Origin: Rutidosis leptorrhynchoides
Lineage: Eukaryota > Streptophyta > Magnoliopsida > Asterales > Asteraceae
Direction of reading: 5' to 3'
Length of the DNA: 64,000 nucleotides
NCBI RefSeq assembly: GCF_046630445.1
Contig: NC_092342.1
Span: forward strand, 80,588,001-80,652,000
Part shown: positions 1 to 12,974 of the stretch, piece after piece
Layout of the letters: each line of letters opens with the position of its first letter
How positions within the stretch are numbered: position 1 is the stretch's first letter
Translations under genes and position numbers: made by a program
The notes under the pieces: model-generated
Database searches by the model: none
What the model was told of the DNA's origin: nothing
Seen by the model: the letters and a program-made list of their open reading frames with translations, nothing else

Positions 1-1822
1 ATCATTTTCTCAGAATAACAACTTTTAAATCAGAGTTTATCATAGTTTTTAATTAACTAACCCAAAACAGCCCGCGGTGTTACTACGACGGCGTAAATCC
101 GGTTTTACGGTGTTTTACGTGTTTCCAGATTTTAAATCATTAAGTTAGCATATCATATAGATATAGAACATGTGTTTAGTTGATTTTAAAAGTCAAGTTA
201 GAAGGATTAACTTTTATTTGCGAACAAGTTTAGAATTAACTAAACTATGTTCTAGTGATTACAAGTTTAAACCTTCGAATAAGATAGCTTTATGTGTATG
301 AATCGAATGATGTTATGAAAATCATTACTACCTCAAGTTCCTTGGATAAACCTACTGGAAATGATAAAAATAGATCTAGCTTCAAAGGATCCTTGGATGG
401 CTTGAAAGTTCTTGAAGCAAAATCATGACACGAAAACAATTTCAAGTAAGATTTCCACTCGAAATAAGATTGTTATAGTTATAGAAATTGAATTAAAGTT
501 TGAATATGATTATTACCTTGTATTAGAATGATAACCTACTGTAAGAAACAAAGATTTCTTGAGGTTGGATGATCACCTTACAAGATTGGAAGTGAGCTAG
601 CAAACTTGAAAGTATTCTTGATTTTATGTAACTAGAACTTGTAAAATATATGAAGAACACTTAGAACTTGAAGATAGAACTTGAGAGAGATCAATTAGAT
701 GAAGAAAATTGAAGAATTAAAGTGTTTTTAGGTGTTTTTGGTCGTTGGTGTATGGATTAGATATAAAGGATATGTAATTTTGTTTTCATGTAAATAAGTC
801 ATGAATGATTACTCATATTTTTGTAATTTTATGAGATATTTCATGCTAGTTGCCAAATGATGGTTCCCACATGTGTTAGGTGACTCACATGGGCTGCTAA
901 GAGCTGATCATTGGAGTGTATATACCAATAGTACATACATCTAAAAGCTGTGTATTGTACGAGTACGAATACGGGTGCATACGAGTAGAATTGTTGATGA
1001 AAATGAACGAGGATGTAATTGTAAGCATTTTTGTTAAGTAGAAGTATTTTGATAAGTGTATTGAAGTCTTTCAAAAGTGTATAAATACATATTAAAACAC
1101 TACATGTATATACATTTTAACTGAGTCGTTAAGTCATCGTTAGTCGTTACATGTAAGTGTTGTTTTGAAACCTTTAGGTTAACGATCTTGTTAAATGTTG
1201 TTAACCCAATGTTTATAATATCAAATGAGATTTTAAATTATTATATTATCATGATATTATGATATATAATATATCTTAGTATGATGTATATACAGTTAAA
1301 TGTCGTTACAACGATAATCGTTACATATATGTCTCGTTTCGAAATCATTAAGTTAGTAGTCTTATTTTTACATATGTATTTCATTGTTAATACACTTAAT
1401 AATATATTTACTTATCATTTAACATAATTAACCAAGTGTATCAATATCTTAATATGATTCATATGTACCTAGTAAGACGTTGTTATAACGATAATCGTTA
1501 TATATTTCGTTTTCGAGTTTCTTAAATTAATAGTCTCATTTTTATGTATATAACTCATTGTTAAAATACCTAATGAGATACATACTTATAATAAAAACAT
1601 GTTAACTATATATATAACCATATATATGTCATTTTATAGTTTTTACAAGTTTTAACGTTCGTGAATCACCGGTCAACTTGGGTGGTCAATTATCTATATG
1701 AAACATATTTCAATTAATCAAGTCTTAAAAAGTTTGATTGCTTAACATGTTGGAAACATTTAATCATGTAAATATCAATCTCAATTAATATATATAAACA
1801 TGGAAAAGTTCGGGTCACTACA
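1..1822 (-). mobile_element. 3' LTR (partial) of chromovirus element A
   Basis: This stretch is repeated at 9919-11740 with a constant offset of 9918. By eye I found only about four base differences, so the pair is very young, probably well under half a million years. It ends at 1822 in ...CACTACA, next to the polypurine tract complement, and the element reads leftward on the minus strand. The outer part of this LTR lies beyond the window start, so its outer end and target duplication cannot be seen. Confidence 0.9.
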
Positions 1823-1835
1823 GTACCTACCCGTT
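1823..1835 (-). other. Polypurine tract of element A
   Basis: Read on the minus strand this is AACGGGTAGGTAC, immediately before the LTR start TGTAGTGACCC. The same tract precedes the 3' LTR of the plus-strand element at 39829-39841, so the two families share it. It would prime plus-strand DNA synthesis during reverse transcription. Confidence 0.8.
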
Positions 1836-1857
1836 AAATAAATTTCGTCCCGAAATT

Positions 1858-4800
1858 TTAAGCTGTTGAAGGTGTTGACGAATCTTCTGGAAATAGATGC
1901 GGGTATTTCTTCTTCATCTGGTCTTCACGCTCCCAGGTGAACTCGGGTCCTCTACGAGCATTCCATCGAACCTTAACAATTGGTATCTTGTTTTGCTTAA
2001 GTCTTTTAACCTCACGATCCATTATTTCGACGGGTTCTTCGATGAATTGAAGTTTTTCGTTGATTTGGATTTCATCTAATGGAATAGTGAGATCTTCTTT
2101 AGCAAAACATTTCTTCAAATTCGAGACGTGGAAAGTGTTATGTACTGCCGCGAGTTGTTGAGGTAACTCAAGTCGGTAAGCTACTGGTCCGACACGATCA
2201 ATAATCTTGAATGGTCCAATATACCTTGGATTTAATTTCCCTCGTTTACCAAATCGAACAACGCCTTTCCAAGGTGCAACTTTAAGCATGGCCATCTCTC
2301 CAATTTCAAATTCTATATCTTTTCTTTTAATGTCAGCGTAGCTCTTTTGTCGACTTTGGGCGGTTTTCAACCGTTGTTGAATTTGGATGATCTTCTCGGT
2401 AGTTTCTTGTATAATCTCCGGACCCGTAATCTGTCTATCCCCCACTTCACTCCAACAAATCGGAGACCTGCACTTTCTACCATAAAGTGCTTCAAACGGC
2501 GCCATCTCAATGCTTGAATGGTAGCTGTTGTTGTAGGAAAATTCTGCTAACGGTAGATGTCGATCCCAACTGTTTCCGAAATCAATAACACATGCTCGTA
2601 GCATGTCTTCAAGCATTTGTATCGTCCTTTTGCTCTGCCCATCAGTTTGTGGATGATAGGCAGTACTCATGTCTAGACGAGTTCCTATTGCTTGCTGTAA
2701 TGTCTGCCAGAATCTTGAAATAAATCTGCCATCCCTATCAGAGATAATAGAGATTGGTATTCCATGTCTGGAGATGACTTCCTTCAAATACAGTCGTGCT
2801 AACTTCTCCATCTTGTCATCTTCTCTTATTGGCAAGAAGTGTGCTGATTTGGTGAGACGATCAACTATTACCCAAATAGTATCAAAACCACTTGCAGTCC
2901 TTGGCAATTTAGTGATGAAATCCATGGTAATGTTTTCCCATTTCCATTCCGGGATTTTGGGTTGTTGAAGTAGACCTGATGGTTTCTGATGCTCAGCTTT
3001 GACCTTAGAACACGTCAAACATTCTCCTACGTATTTAGCAACATCGGCTTTCATACCGGCCACCAAAAATGTTTCTTGAGATCCTTGTACATCTTCCCCG
3101 TTCCAGGATGTATTGAGTATCTGGTTTTATGAGCTTCTCTAAGTACCATTTCTCTCATATCTCCAAATTTTGGTACCCAAATCCTTTCAGCCCTATACCG
3201 GGTTTCGTCTTCCCGAATATTAAGATGCTTCTCCGATCCTTTAGGTATTTCATCCTTTAAATTTCTCTCTTTTAAAAGTCCTTGTTGCGCCTCCTTTATT
3301 TGAGTAGTAAGGTTATTATGAATCATTATATTCATAGATTTTACTCGAATGGGTTCTCTGTCCTTCCTGCTCAAGTCATCGGCTACCACATTTGCCTTCC
3401 CCGGGTGGTAACGAATCTCAAAGTCGTAATCATTCAATAATTCAATCCACCTACGCTGCCTCATATTCAGTTGTTTCTGATTAAATATGTGTTGAAGACT
3501 TTTGTGGTCGGTATATATAATACTTTTGACCCCATATAAGTAGTGCCTCCAAGTCTTTAATGCAAAAACAACCGCGCCTAATTCCAAATCATGCGTCGTA
3601 TAATTTTGTTCGTGAATCTTCAATTGTCTAGACGCATAAGCAATCACCTTCGTTCATTGCATTAATACACAACCGAGACCTTGCTTTGATGCGTCACAAT
3701 AAATCACAAAATCATCATTCCCTTCAGGCAATGACAATATAGGAGCCGTAGTTAACTTTTTCTTCAATAACTGAAACGCTTTCTCTTGTTCATTATTCCA
3801 TTCAAATTTCTTCCCTTTATGCGTTAATGCAGTCAAGGGTTTTGCTATTCTGGAAAAGTCTTGGATGAACCTTCTGTAGTAACCAGCTAGTCCTAAAAAC
3901 TGGCGTATGTGTTTCGGAGTTTTCGGGGTTTCCCACTTTTCAACAGTTTCTATCTTTGCCGGATCCACCTTAATACCTTCTTTGTTCACTATGTGACCGA
4001 GGAATTGAACTTCTTCCAACCAAAATGCACACTTTGAAAACTTAGCGTACAATTCTTCCTTCCTCAATACTTCTAACACCTTTCTCAAATGTTCACCGTG
4101 TTCTTGGTCATTCTTTGAGTAAATAAGTATGTCATCAATGAAAACAATGACAAACTTGTCAAGGTATGGTCCACACACTCGGTTCATAAGGTCCATGAAC
4201 ACAGCTGGTGCATTAGTTAAACCAAACGGCATGACCATAAACTCGTAATGACCGTAACGTGTTCTGAAAGCAGTCTTTGGAATATCATCTTCTTTCACCC
4301 GCATTTGATGATACCCGGAACGTAAGTCAATCTTTGAATAAACAGACGAGCCTTGTAGTTGATCAAATAAGTCGTCGATTCTCGGTAGTGGGTAGCGGTT
4401 CTTGATGGTAAGTTTGTTCAACTCTCGGTAGTCGATACACAACCTGAATGTACCATCTTTCTTCTTGACAAACAAAACAGGAGCTCCCCACGGTGATGTG
4501 CTTGGTCGAATGAAACCACGCTCTAAAAGTTCTTGTAATTGGCTTTGCAGTTCTTTCATCTCGCTGGGTGCGAGTCTGTAAGGAGCACGAGCTATTGGTG
4601 CAGCTCCTGGTACAAGATCTATTTGAAATTCAACGGATCGATGTGGGGGTAATCCCGGTAATTCTTTCGGAAATACATCGGGAAATTCTTTTGCAATGGG
4701 AACATCATTGATGCTCTTTTCTTCAGTTTGTACTTTCTCGACGTGTGCTAGAACAGCATAGCAACCTTTTCTTATTAGTTTTTGTGCCTTCAAATTACTA

Positions 4801-6413
4801 ATAAGATGTAGCTTCGTGTTGCCCTTTTCTCCGTACACCATTAAGGGTTTTCCTTTTTCTCGTATAATGCGAATTGCATTTTTGTAACAAACGATCTCTG
4901 CTTTCACTTCTTTCAACCAGTCCATACCGATTATCACATCAAAACTCCCTAACTCTACTGGTATCAAATCAATCTTAAATGTTTCGCTAACCAGTTTAAT
5001 TTCTCGATTCCGACATACATTATCTGCTGAAATTAATTTACCATTTGCTAATTCGAGTAAAAATTTACTATCCAAAGGCGTCAATGGACAACTTAATTTA
5101 GCACAAAAATCTCTACTCATATAGCTTCTATCCGCACCCGAATCAAATAAAACGTAAGCAGATTTATTGTCAATAAGAAACGTACCCGTAACAAGCTCCG
5201 GGTCTTCCTGTGCCTCTGCCGCATTAATATTGAAAACTCTTCCGCGGCCTTGTCCATTCGTGTTCTCCTGGTTCGGGCAATTTCTAATAATGTGGCCCGG
5301 TTTTCCACATTTATAACAAACTACATTGGCATAACTTGCTCCGACACTACTTGCTCCGCCATTACTCGTTCCGACACCATTTGTTCCTTTCGTTCTATTA
5401 ACCCCTGGTCCGTAGACTTCACACTTCGCCGCGCTATGACCATTTCTTTTACACTTGTTGCAAAATTTGGTGCAGAACCCCGAGTGATATTTTTCACACC
5501 TTTGGCATAGCTGCTTCTGATTGTTGTTGTTGTTGTTGTTGTTGCGCCGTTTGTTGTAGTTGCGATTGATGTTGCGATTGTTGGGATAATTGTTGCGATT
5601 ATTGTTGTAATTGCTGTTGTTGTTGTATTGGTGATTCTTATCACCGTTTTCCTCCCACTTTCTTTTGACTTGCTTCACATTGGCCTCTTCAGCAGTCTGT
5701 TCTTTAATTCTTTCTTCAATCTGGTTCACTAGTTTGTGAGCCATTCTACATGCCTGTTGTATGGAGGAGGGCTCGTGTGAACTTATATCTTCTTGGATTC
5801 TTTCCGGTAATCCTTTCACAAACGCGTCGATCTTCTCTTCCTCATCTTCGAATGCTCCCGGACACAATAGGCACAATTCTGTGAATCGTCTTTCGTACGT
5901 GGTAATATCAAATCCTTGGGTTCGTAACCCTCTAAGTTCTGTCTTGAGCTTATTGACCTCGGTTCTGGGACGGTACTTCTCGTTCATCAAGTGCTTGAAT
6001 GCTGACCACAGTAGTGCGTACGCATCGTCTTGTCCCACTTGCTCTAGATAGGTATTCCACCATGTTAACGCAGAACCTGTGAAGGTATGCGTAGCGTACT
6101 TCACTTTGTCCTCTTCAGTACACTTACTTATGGCAAACACCGATTCGACCTTCTCGGTCCACCGTTTCAATCCGATCGGTCCTTCGGTTCCATCAAATTC
6201 CAAAGGTTTGCAGGCAGTGAATTCTTTGTAGGTGCATCCTACACGATTTCCTGTACTGCTAGATCCAAGGTTATTGTTGGTATGTAGCGCAGCCTGTACT
6301 GCGGCTATGTTTGAAGCTAGAAAAGTACGGAATTCCTCTTCATTCATATTCACGGTGTGTCGAGTAGTCGATGCCATTTCCTTCAAAATAGTCAAATGGA
6401 GCAAGTTAATCAT
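1858..6413 (-). mobile_element. gag-pol coding region of Ty3/gypsy chromovirus (element A)
   Basis: The minus strand encodes, in order, a gag capsid domain, an Asn-rich stretch, CCHC zinc knuckles ([14 protein letters not shown] type), an aspartic protease with FDSGADRS, a reverse transcriptase with the FIDDILIY catalytic box, RNase H ([10 protein letters not shown]), and an integrase with HHCC and core domains (FISDRD-like region, YNNSYHSS). The C-terminal chromodomain ([10 protein letters not shown] ... VKVRWN ... GPEFTWE) defines the chromovirus branch. Together with the long LTRs this suggests the Tekay/Del lineage. The coding region is nearly whole, with about two interruptions, fitting the near-identical LTRs. 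In a living copy the product is a capsid plus replication enzymes, and the chromodomain would steer integration to heterochromatin. Confidence 0.95.
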
Positions 6414-6718
6414 ACAGAATATTAAGAGTAGTTAATAGTATTTCGTAGCATAATATGAACTCATTTATAAAAGCTTTTTCTTCATATTAGCGTTTTATAA
6501 GTTTAAATTCGGGTAGTACCTACCCGTTAAGTTCATACTTAGTAGCTAATATACAATTCAACTACTACAATTCTATATGAAAAACTGATTTTAATAATAT
6601 TTCGCGTTCAAACTTTTATACAATATTTTACAAACTTACAATACCGCTTATTTTACATAAAGCATGAAATATAGCACACAATAACTTTGATACAAGATAG
6701 TTGTGAAGATAATTCTAG

Positions 6719-7402
6719 CTAGTACACAAGTCGTTCAGCAAAGGCAATAAAGACACGTAATTCATACGTCCAGAAACAAGTCATGCATTCTGGTTGTACT
6801 AGGACTACTTCCCATCCTTGGTCTTGTGGAACATAACCGTTATGGCCGTTGATAAGACAGCGTGTTGTAACGTCGTCAAAGGGACGAGGGTTACGTAATG
6901 TCCAACAGTCCCGTAACAATCTAAAAACCTCATTTCTTACCCCAATTACCGACTCCGTCACTTGTGGGAACGTTTTGTTTAATAGTTGTAGGCCGATGTT
7001 CTTGTTCTCACTTTGGTGAGAAGCGAACATTACTAATCCGTAAGCATAACATGCTTCTTTATGTTGCATGTTAGCCGCTTTTTCTAAATCACGAAGTCCA
7101 ATATTCGGATATATTGAGTCAAAATAATTTCTTAACCCATTGCGTAAAATAGCATTTGGGTTCCCCGCAATATATGCGTCAAAGTAAACACGTCGTAACT
7201 TATGGATTTCCCAATGTGATATCCCCCATCTTTCGAACGAAAGCCTTTTATAAACCAAGGCATTCTTGGAACGTTCTTCGAATGTCTTACAAACTGATCT
7301 CGCCTTAAATAGTTGTGCCGAATAATTCTGACCTACTCTAGACAAGATTTCATCAATCATGTCTCCGGGTAGGTCTCTTAAAATATTGGGTTGTCTATCC
7401 AT
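6719..7402 (-). CDS. F-box-like protein carried in retroelement leader
   Basis: This is a 227-residue reading frame on the element's sense strand. Residues 8-45 (DLPGDMIDEILSRV ... SVCKTF) match an F-box. The middle holds GNPNAILRNGLRNYF and GLRDLEKAANMQHKEACYAYGL, typical of the plant At1g67623/At2g35280-like F-box family with SEL1/TPR-like helices. A Cys-rich end follows. F-box proteins bind SKP1 and select substrates for SCF ubiquitin ligases; whether this one does is unknown. A pyrimidine-rich acceptor (ttgtctattttacag) ends about 14 bases before the ATG, so it may be read from a spliced transcript. The likely origin is capture of a host gene by the retroelement. The family match is from motif memory, not a search. 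Confidence 0.7.
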   Translation of the reverse strand: MDRQPNILRDLPGDMIDEILSRVGQNYSAQLFKARSVCKTFEERSKNALVYKRLSFERWGISHWEIHKLRRVYFDAYIAGNPNAILRNGLRNYFDSIYPNIGLRDLEKAANMQHKEACYAYGLVMFASHQSENKNIGLQLLNKTFPQVTESVIGVRNEVFRLLRDCWTLRNPRPFDDVTTRCLINGHNGYVPQDQGWEVVLVQPECMTCFWTYELRVFIAFAERLVY

Positions 7403-7536
7403 TTTGTGTTTTTATACTGTAAAATAGACAAGAGTTAGATTCATAAAAATACTTATTAATACAAGCAATTTTTACATATATCATAAAGCATAAGCACACT
7501 ATATTACATATATTACACCACATGAATACAAATATC

Positions 7537-8141
7537 TTATTCCGACTCGCTTGTTTCTTCTTCTTCGGTTTTGGTTCGTTTTGCCAGGTTTCTAGGGATA
7601 TATGATGTTCCCCTAATACGAGCCGTAATTTTCCACATTGGTTTAGAAAAACCTGGTGGTTTAGAGGTTCCCGGGTCATTGTTACAACTTAAGGAGTTCG
7701 GGGGTTGACTATACATATAAAGTTCATCGGGGTTGGAATTAGATTTCTCTATTTTTATGCCCTTTCCCTTATTATTTTCTTTTGCCTTTTTAAATTCAGT
7801 TGGGGTAATTTCTATAACATCATCGGAATTCTCGTCAGAATCCGATTCATCGGAGAATTGGTAATCCTCCCAATATTTTGCTTCCTTAGCGGAAACACCA
7901 TTGACCATAATTAACCTCGGTCGATTGGTTGAGGATTTTCTTTTACTCAACCGTTTTATTATTTCCCCCTCCGGTTCTATTTCTTCATCCGGTTCCGATT
8001 CTTCTTCCGGTTCTGATTCTTCTTCTGGTTCCGACTCTTCTTCCGGTTCCTCTTCGGGAACTTGTGAATCAGTCCACGAATCATTCCAATTTACATTTGA
8101 CTCTTCATTATTATTAGGTGAGTCAATGGGACTTCATTAAT
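7537..8141 (-). CDS. Acidic, repeat-bearing ORF in retroelement leader
   Basis: The frame is open on the minus strand from about 8141; the first strong ATG is at 7950 (137 residues). Upstream of that ATG lies a Glu/Ser/Pro-rich tandem repeat (EEESEP units, about 7976-8060). Next come a basic KRKSS patch, a second acidic Ser/Asp/Glu run (SDESDSDENSDD), a Lys-rich stretch, and an end with KRTKTEEEETSESE. The composition resembles a nuclear or chromatin-interacting linker, but I recognise no family. It lies upstream of the F-box-like ORF and may be a 5' exon of the same cargo transcript. Confidence 0.5.
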
Positions 8142-8296
8142 ATATCACATAATATTCATATGTTAAAAATATATAGTTTCCAACAAAAATGTCAAGCAAT
8201 CATTTTTAAAGAAAACACGGTCGAAGTCCAGACTCACTAATGCATCCTAACAAACTCGATAAGACACACTAATGCAAATTTTCTGGTTCTCTAAGA

Positions 8297-8313
8297 CCAA
8301 CGCTCTGATACCA
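8297..8313 (-). other. tRNA-Met primer binding site of element A
   Basis: On the minus strand TGGTATCAGAGCGTTGG follows two bases after the LTR end. TGGTATCAGAGC is complementary to the 3' end of plant initiator tRNA-Met, the usual primer of chromoviruses. It fixes the inner border of the 5' LTR at 8316. Confidence 0.85.
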
Positions 8314-8315
8314 AC

Positions 8316-11300
8316 TGAAATGTCCCGTTCTTATTGATTAAAAACGTTCCATATTAATTGATTTCGTTGCGAGGTTTTGACCTCTATATGAGACGTTTTT
8401 CAAAGACTGCATTCATTTTTAAAACAAACCATAACCTTTATTTCATAAATAAAGGTTTAAAAAGCTTTACGTAGATTATCAAATAATGATAATCTAAAAT
8501 ATCCTGTTTACACATGACCATTACATAATGGTTTACAATACAAATATGTTACATCGAAATCAGTTTCTTGAATGCAGTTTTTACACAATATCATACAAAC
8601 ATGGACTCCAAATCTTGTCCTTATTTTAGTATGCAACAGCGGAAGCTCTTAATATTCACCTGAGAATAAACATGCTTTAAACGTCAACAAAAATGTTGGT
8701 GAGTTATAGGTTTAACCTATATATATCAAATCGTAACAATAGACCACAAGATTTCATATTTCAATACACATCCCATACATAGAGATAAAAATCATTCATA
8801 TGGTGAACACCTGGTAACCGGCATTAACAAGATGCATATATAAGAATATCCCCATCATTCCGGGACACCCTTCGGATATGATATAAATTTCGAAGTACTA
8901 AAGCATCCGGTACTTTGGATGGGGTTTGTTAGGCCCAATAGATCTATCTTTAGGATTCGCGTCAATTAGGGTGTCTGTTCCCTAATTCTTAGATTACCAG
9001 ACTTAATAAAAAGGGGCATATTCGATTTCGATAATTCAACCATAGAATGTAGTTTCACGTACTTGTGTCTATTTTTTAAATCATTTATAAAACCTGCATG
9101 TATTCTCATCCCAAAAATATTAGATTTTAAAAGTGGGACTATAACTCACTTTCACAGATTTTTACTTCGTCGGGAAGTAAGACTTGGCCACTGATTGATT
9201 CACGAACCTATAACAATATATACATATATATCAAAGTATGTTCAAAATATATTTACAACACTTTTAATATATTTTGATGTTTTAAGTTTATTAAGTCAGC
9301 TGTCCTCGTTAGTAACATACAACTAGTTGTCCACAGTTAGATGTACAGAAATAAATCGATAAATATTATCTTGAATCAATCCACGACCCAGTGTATACGT
9401 ATCTCAGTATTGATCACAACTCAAACTATATATATTTTGGAATCAACCTCAACCCTGTATAGCTAACTCCAACATTCACATATAGAGTGTCTATGGTTGT
9501 TCCGAAATATATATAGATGTGTCGACATGATAGGTCGAAACATTGTATACGTGTCTATGGTATCTCAAGATTACATAATATACAATACAAGTTGATTAAG
9601 TTATGGTTGGAATAGATTTGTTATCAATTTTCACGTAGCTAAAATGAGAAAAATTATCCAATCTTGTTTTACCCATAACTTCTTCATTTTAAATCCGTTT
9701 TGAGTGAATCAAATTGCTATGGTTTCATATTGAACTCTATTTTATGAATCTAAACAGAAAAGTATAGGTTTATAGTCGGAAAAATAAGTTACAAGTCGTT
9801 TTTGTAAAGGTAGTCATTTCAGTCGAAAGAACGACGTCTAGATGACCATTTTAGAAAACATACTTCCACTTTGAGTTTAACCATAATTTTTGGATATAGT
9901 TTCATGTTCATAATAAAAATCATTTTCTCAGAATAACAACTTTTAAATCAAAGTTTATCATAGTTTTTAATTAACTAACCCAAAACAGCCCGCGGTGTTA
10001 CTACGACGGCGTAAATCCGGTTTTACGGTGTTTTACGTGTTTCCAGATTTTAAATCATTAAGTTAGCATATCATATAGATATAGAACATGTGTTTAGTTG
10101 ATTTTAAAAGTCAAGTTAGAAGGATTAACTTTTATTTGCGAACAAGTTTAGAATTAACTAAACTATGTTCTAGTGATTACAAGTTTAAACCTTCGAATAA
10201 GATAGCTTTATGTGTATGAATCGAATGATGTTATGAAAATCATTACTACCTCAAGTTCCTTGGATAAACCTACTGGAAATGATAAAAATAGATCTAGCTT
10301 CAAAGGATCCTTGGATGGCTTGAAAGTTCTTGAAGCAGAATCATGACACGAAAACAATTTCAAGTAAGATTTCCACTCGAAATAAGATTGTTATAGTTAT
10401 AGAAATTGAATTAAAGTTTGAATATGATTATTACCTTGTATTAGAATGATAACCTACTGTAAGAAACAAAGATTTCTTGAGGTTGGATGATCACCTTACA
10501 AGATTGGAAGTGAGCTAGCAAACTTGAAAGTATTCTTGATTTTATGTAACTAGAACTTGTAAAATATATGAAGAACACTTAGAACTTGAAGATAGAACTT
10601 GAGAGAGATCAATTAGATGAAGAAAATTGAAGAATGAAAGTGTTTTTAGGTGTTTTTGGTCGTTGGTGTATGGATTAGATATAAAGGATATGTAATTTTG
10701 TTTTCATGTAAATAAGTCATGAATGATTACTCATATTTTTGTAATTTTATGAGATATTTCATGCTAGTTGCCAAATGATGGTTCCCACATGTGTTAGGTG
10801 ACTCACATGGGCTGCTAAGAGCTGATCATTGGAGTGTATATACCAATAGTACATACATCTAAAAGCTGTGTATTGTACGAGTACGAATACGGGTGCATAC
10901 GAGTAGAATTGTTGATGAAAATGAACGAGGATGTAATTGTAAGCATTTTTGTTAAGTAGAAGTATTTTGATAAGTGTATTGAAGTCTTTCAAAAGTGTAT
11001 AAATACATATTAAAACACTACATGTATATACATTTTAACTGAGTCGTTAAGTCATCGTTAGTCGTTACATGTAAGTGTTGTTTTGAAACCTTTAGGTTAA
11101 CGATCTTGTTAAATGTTGTTAACCCAATGTTTATAATATCAAATGAGATTTTAAATTATTATATTATCATGATATTATGATATATAATATATCTTAGTAT
11201 GATGTATATACAGTTAAATGTCGTTACAACGATAATCGTTACATATATGTCTCGTTTCGAAATCATTAAGTTAGTAGTCTTATTTTTACATATGTATTTC

Positions 11301-11740
11301 ATTGTTAATACACTTAATAATATATTTACTTATCATTTAACATAATTAACCAAGTGTATCAATATCTTAATATGATTCATATGTACCTAGTAAGACGTTG
11401 TTATAACGATAATCGTTATATATTTCGTTTTCGAGTTTCTTAAATTAATAGTCTCATTTTTATGTATATAACTCATTGTTAAAATACCTAATGAGATACA
11501 TACTTATAATAAAAACATGTTAACTATATATATAACCATATATATGTCATTTTATAGTTTTTACAAGTTTTAACGTTCGTGAATCACCGGTCAACTTGGG
11601 TGGTCAATTATCTATATGAAACATATTTCAATTAATCAAGTCTTAACAAGTTTGATTGCTTAACATGTTGGAAACATTTAATCATGTAAATATCAATCTC
11701 AATTAATATATATAAACATGGAAAAGTTCGGGTCACTACA
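8316..11740 (-). mobile_element. 5' LTR of element A (3.4 kb), shared with element B
   Basis: On the plus strand it begins TGAAATGTCCCG at 8316, next to the primer binding site, and ends CACTACA at 11740. Its 9919-11740 part repeats 1-1822. At 3,425 bp it is among the longer plant LTRs. Its outer end is followed by another polypurine tract and integrase sequence instead of host DNA, so it also serves as the 3' LTR of element B. A segment around 8800-9110 is conserved, inverted, in the LTRs of the unrelated-looking element at 31221-43483. Confidence 0.9.
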
Positions 11741-12217
11741 GTACCTACCCGTTAAATAAATTTCGTCCCGAAATTTTAAGCTGTTGAAGGTGTTGACGAA
11801 TCTTCTGGAAATAGATGCGGGTATTTCTTCTTCATCTGGTCTTCACACTCCCAGGTGAACTCGGGTCCTCTACGAGCATTCCATCGAACCTTAACAATTG
11901 GTATCTTGTTTTGCTTAAGTCTTTTAACCTCACGATCCATTATTTCGACGGGTTCTTCGATGAATTGAAGTTTTTCGTTGATTTGGATTTCATCTAATGG
12001 AATAGTGAGATCTTCTTTAGCAAAACATTTCTTCAAATTCGAGACGTGGAAAGTGTTATGTACTGCCGCGAGTTGTTGAGGTAACTCAAGTCGGTAAGCT
12101 ACTGGTCCGACACGATCAATAATCTTGAATGGTCCAATATACCTTGGATTTAATTTCCCTCGTTTACCAAATCGAACAACGCCTTTCCAAGGTGCAACTT
12201 TAAGCATGGCCATCTCT
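11741..12217 (-). mobile_element. 3' end fragment of second chromovirus copy (element B)
   Basis: This repeats 1823-2299 of element A almost base for base: the polypurine tract, chromodomain and integrase C-terminus. It stops abruptly at 12217 against unrelated sequence, so most of copy B is gone. An LTR flanked on both sides by internal sequence of the same family and orientation suggests unequal recombination between copies. Confidence 0.85.
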
Positions 12218-12974
12218 ACGGTCACCAAATCTATCGAACTCTACGGCTCAACGCCCATGACTTCCTAACGACGCCCGCTAGTCACTATCCACCTAGGCCG
12301 CCTAGCTAGACTATTTATCTTTCAACTCAACAATAAGGAGGCGCTTGAAACACCAAGGCTTACACCTTTCCGACTTCGTCCTAACCACTGACCTGGTTAC
12401 CTACATACATAAGGATAGTTAACCACCATGACTCTACTCGTACACGAACGTGGTTAACGGAAGTGCCTCTCGAACGGCATACCGCATACACCCCCAAAAT
12501 CATAAAAGAAAAGAGTGGCCGTCAAGAGCGTACAACACTCGCCACACAATCACAAAACCGCCATCGAAATCGAACTGCCATTTAATCATCAATTCGAAGA
12601 TTATTCCAATAACTAAATACACACTTGCACGCATTCTGAAACGTGCAAGGCACACAACGATCACTTAGAATACGCGAAAACGTCACGTATTCTTCCAACT
12701 TCTCTAGGCAATCCTTCTCCAAGAGTCAACATTAATAACCAAATTTTCACCCGCAATTTATTAAAGTCCACAATTCCGAGCACAAAATTTGCTCAATCCC
12801 TTATATCGGAAAAAACTTAACCGATGTCGTACCAAGATATCAATCCCTTAGCGTACCCTTACCAAGTACAAAGCTAAAAACAACCAAGTCTCAACCTAAT
12901 GTCAAAAACCCAAAAGATGAAGACCAAGTAAAAACGAATCCTTACGGATGACACTTACCACCTAACACTCCTCT

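Larger units (their letters stand above)
6414..8296 (-). mobile_element. Long leader of element A with extra ORFs
   Basis: About 1.9 kb lies between the primer binding site and the gag start. A usual chromovirus leader is much shorter and has no genes. This one holds two non-retroviral ORFs on the element's sense strand, at 6719-7402 and 7537-8141, with a plausible splice acceptor just before the first. It appears to be cargo mobilised with the element. Confidence 0.7.

Noticed and set aside
841-1074. 77-residue frame, repeated at 10759-10992
   Set aside because: It is conserved only because it lies in both LTRs of element A; no domain or start context.
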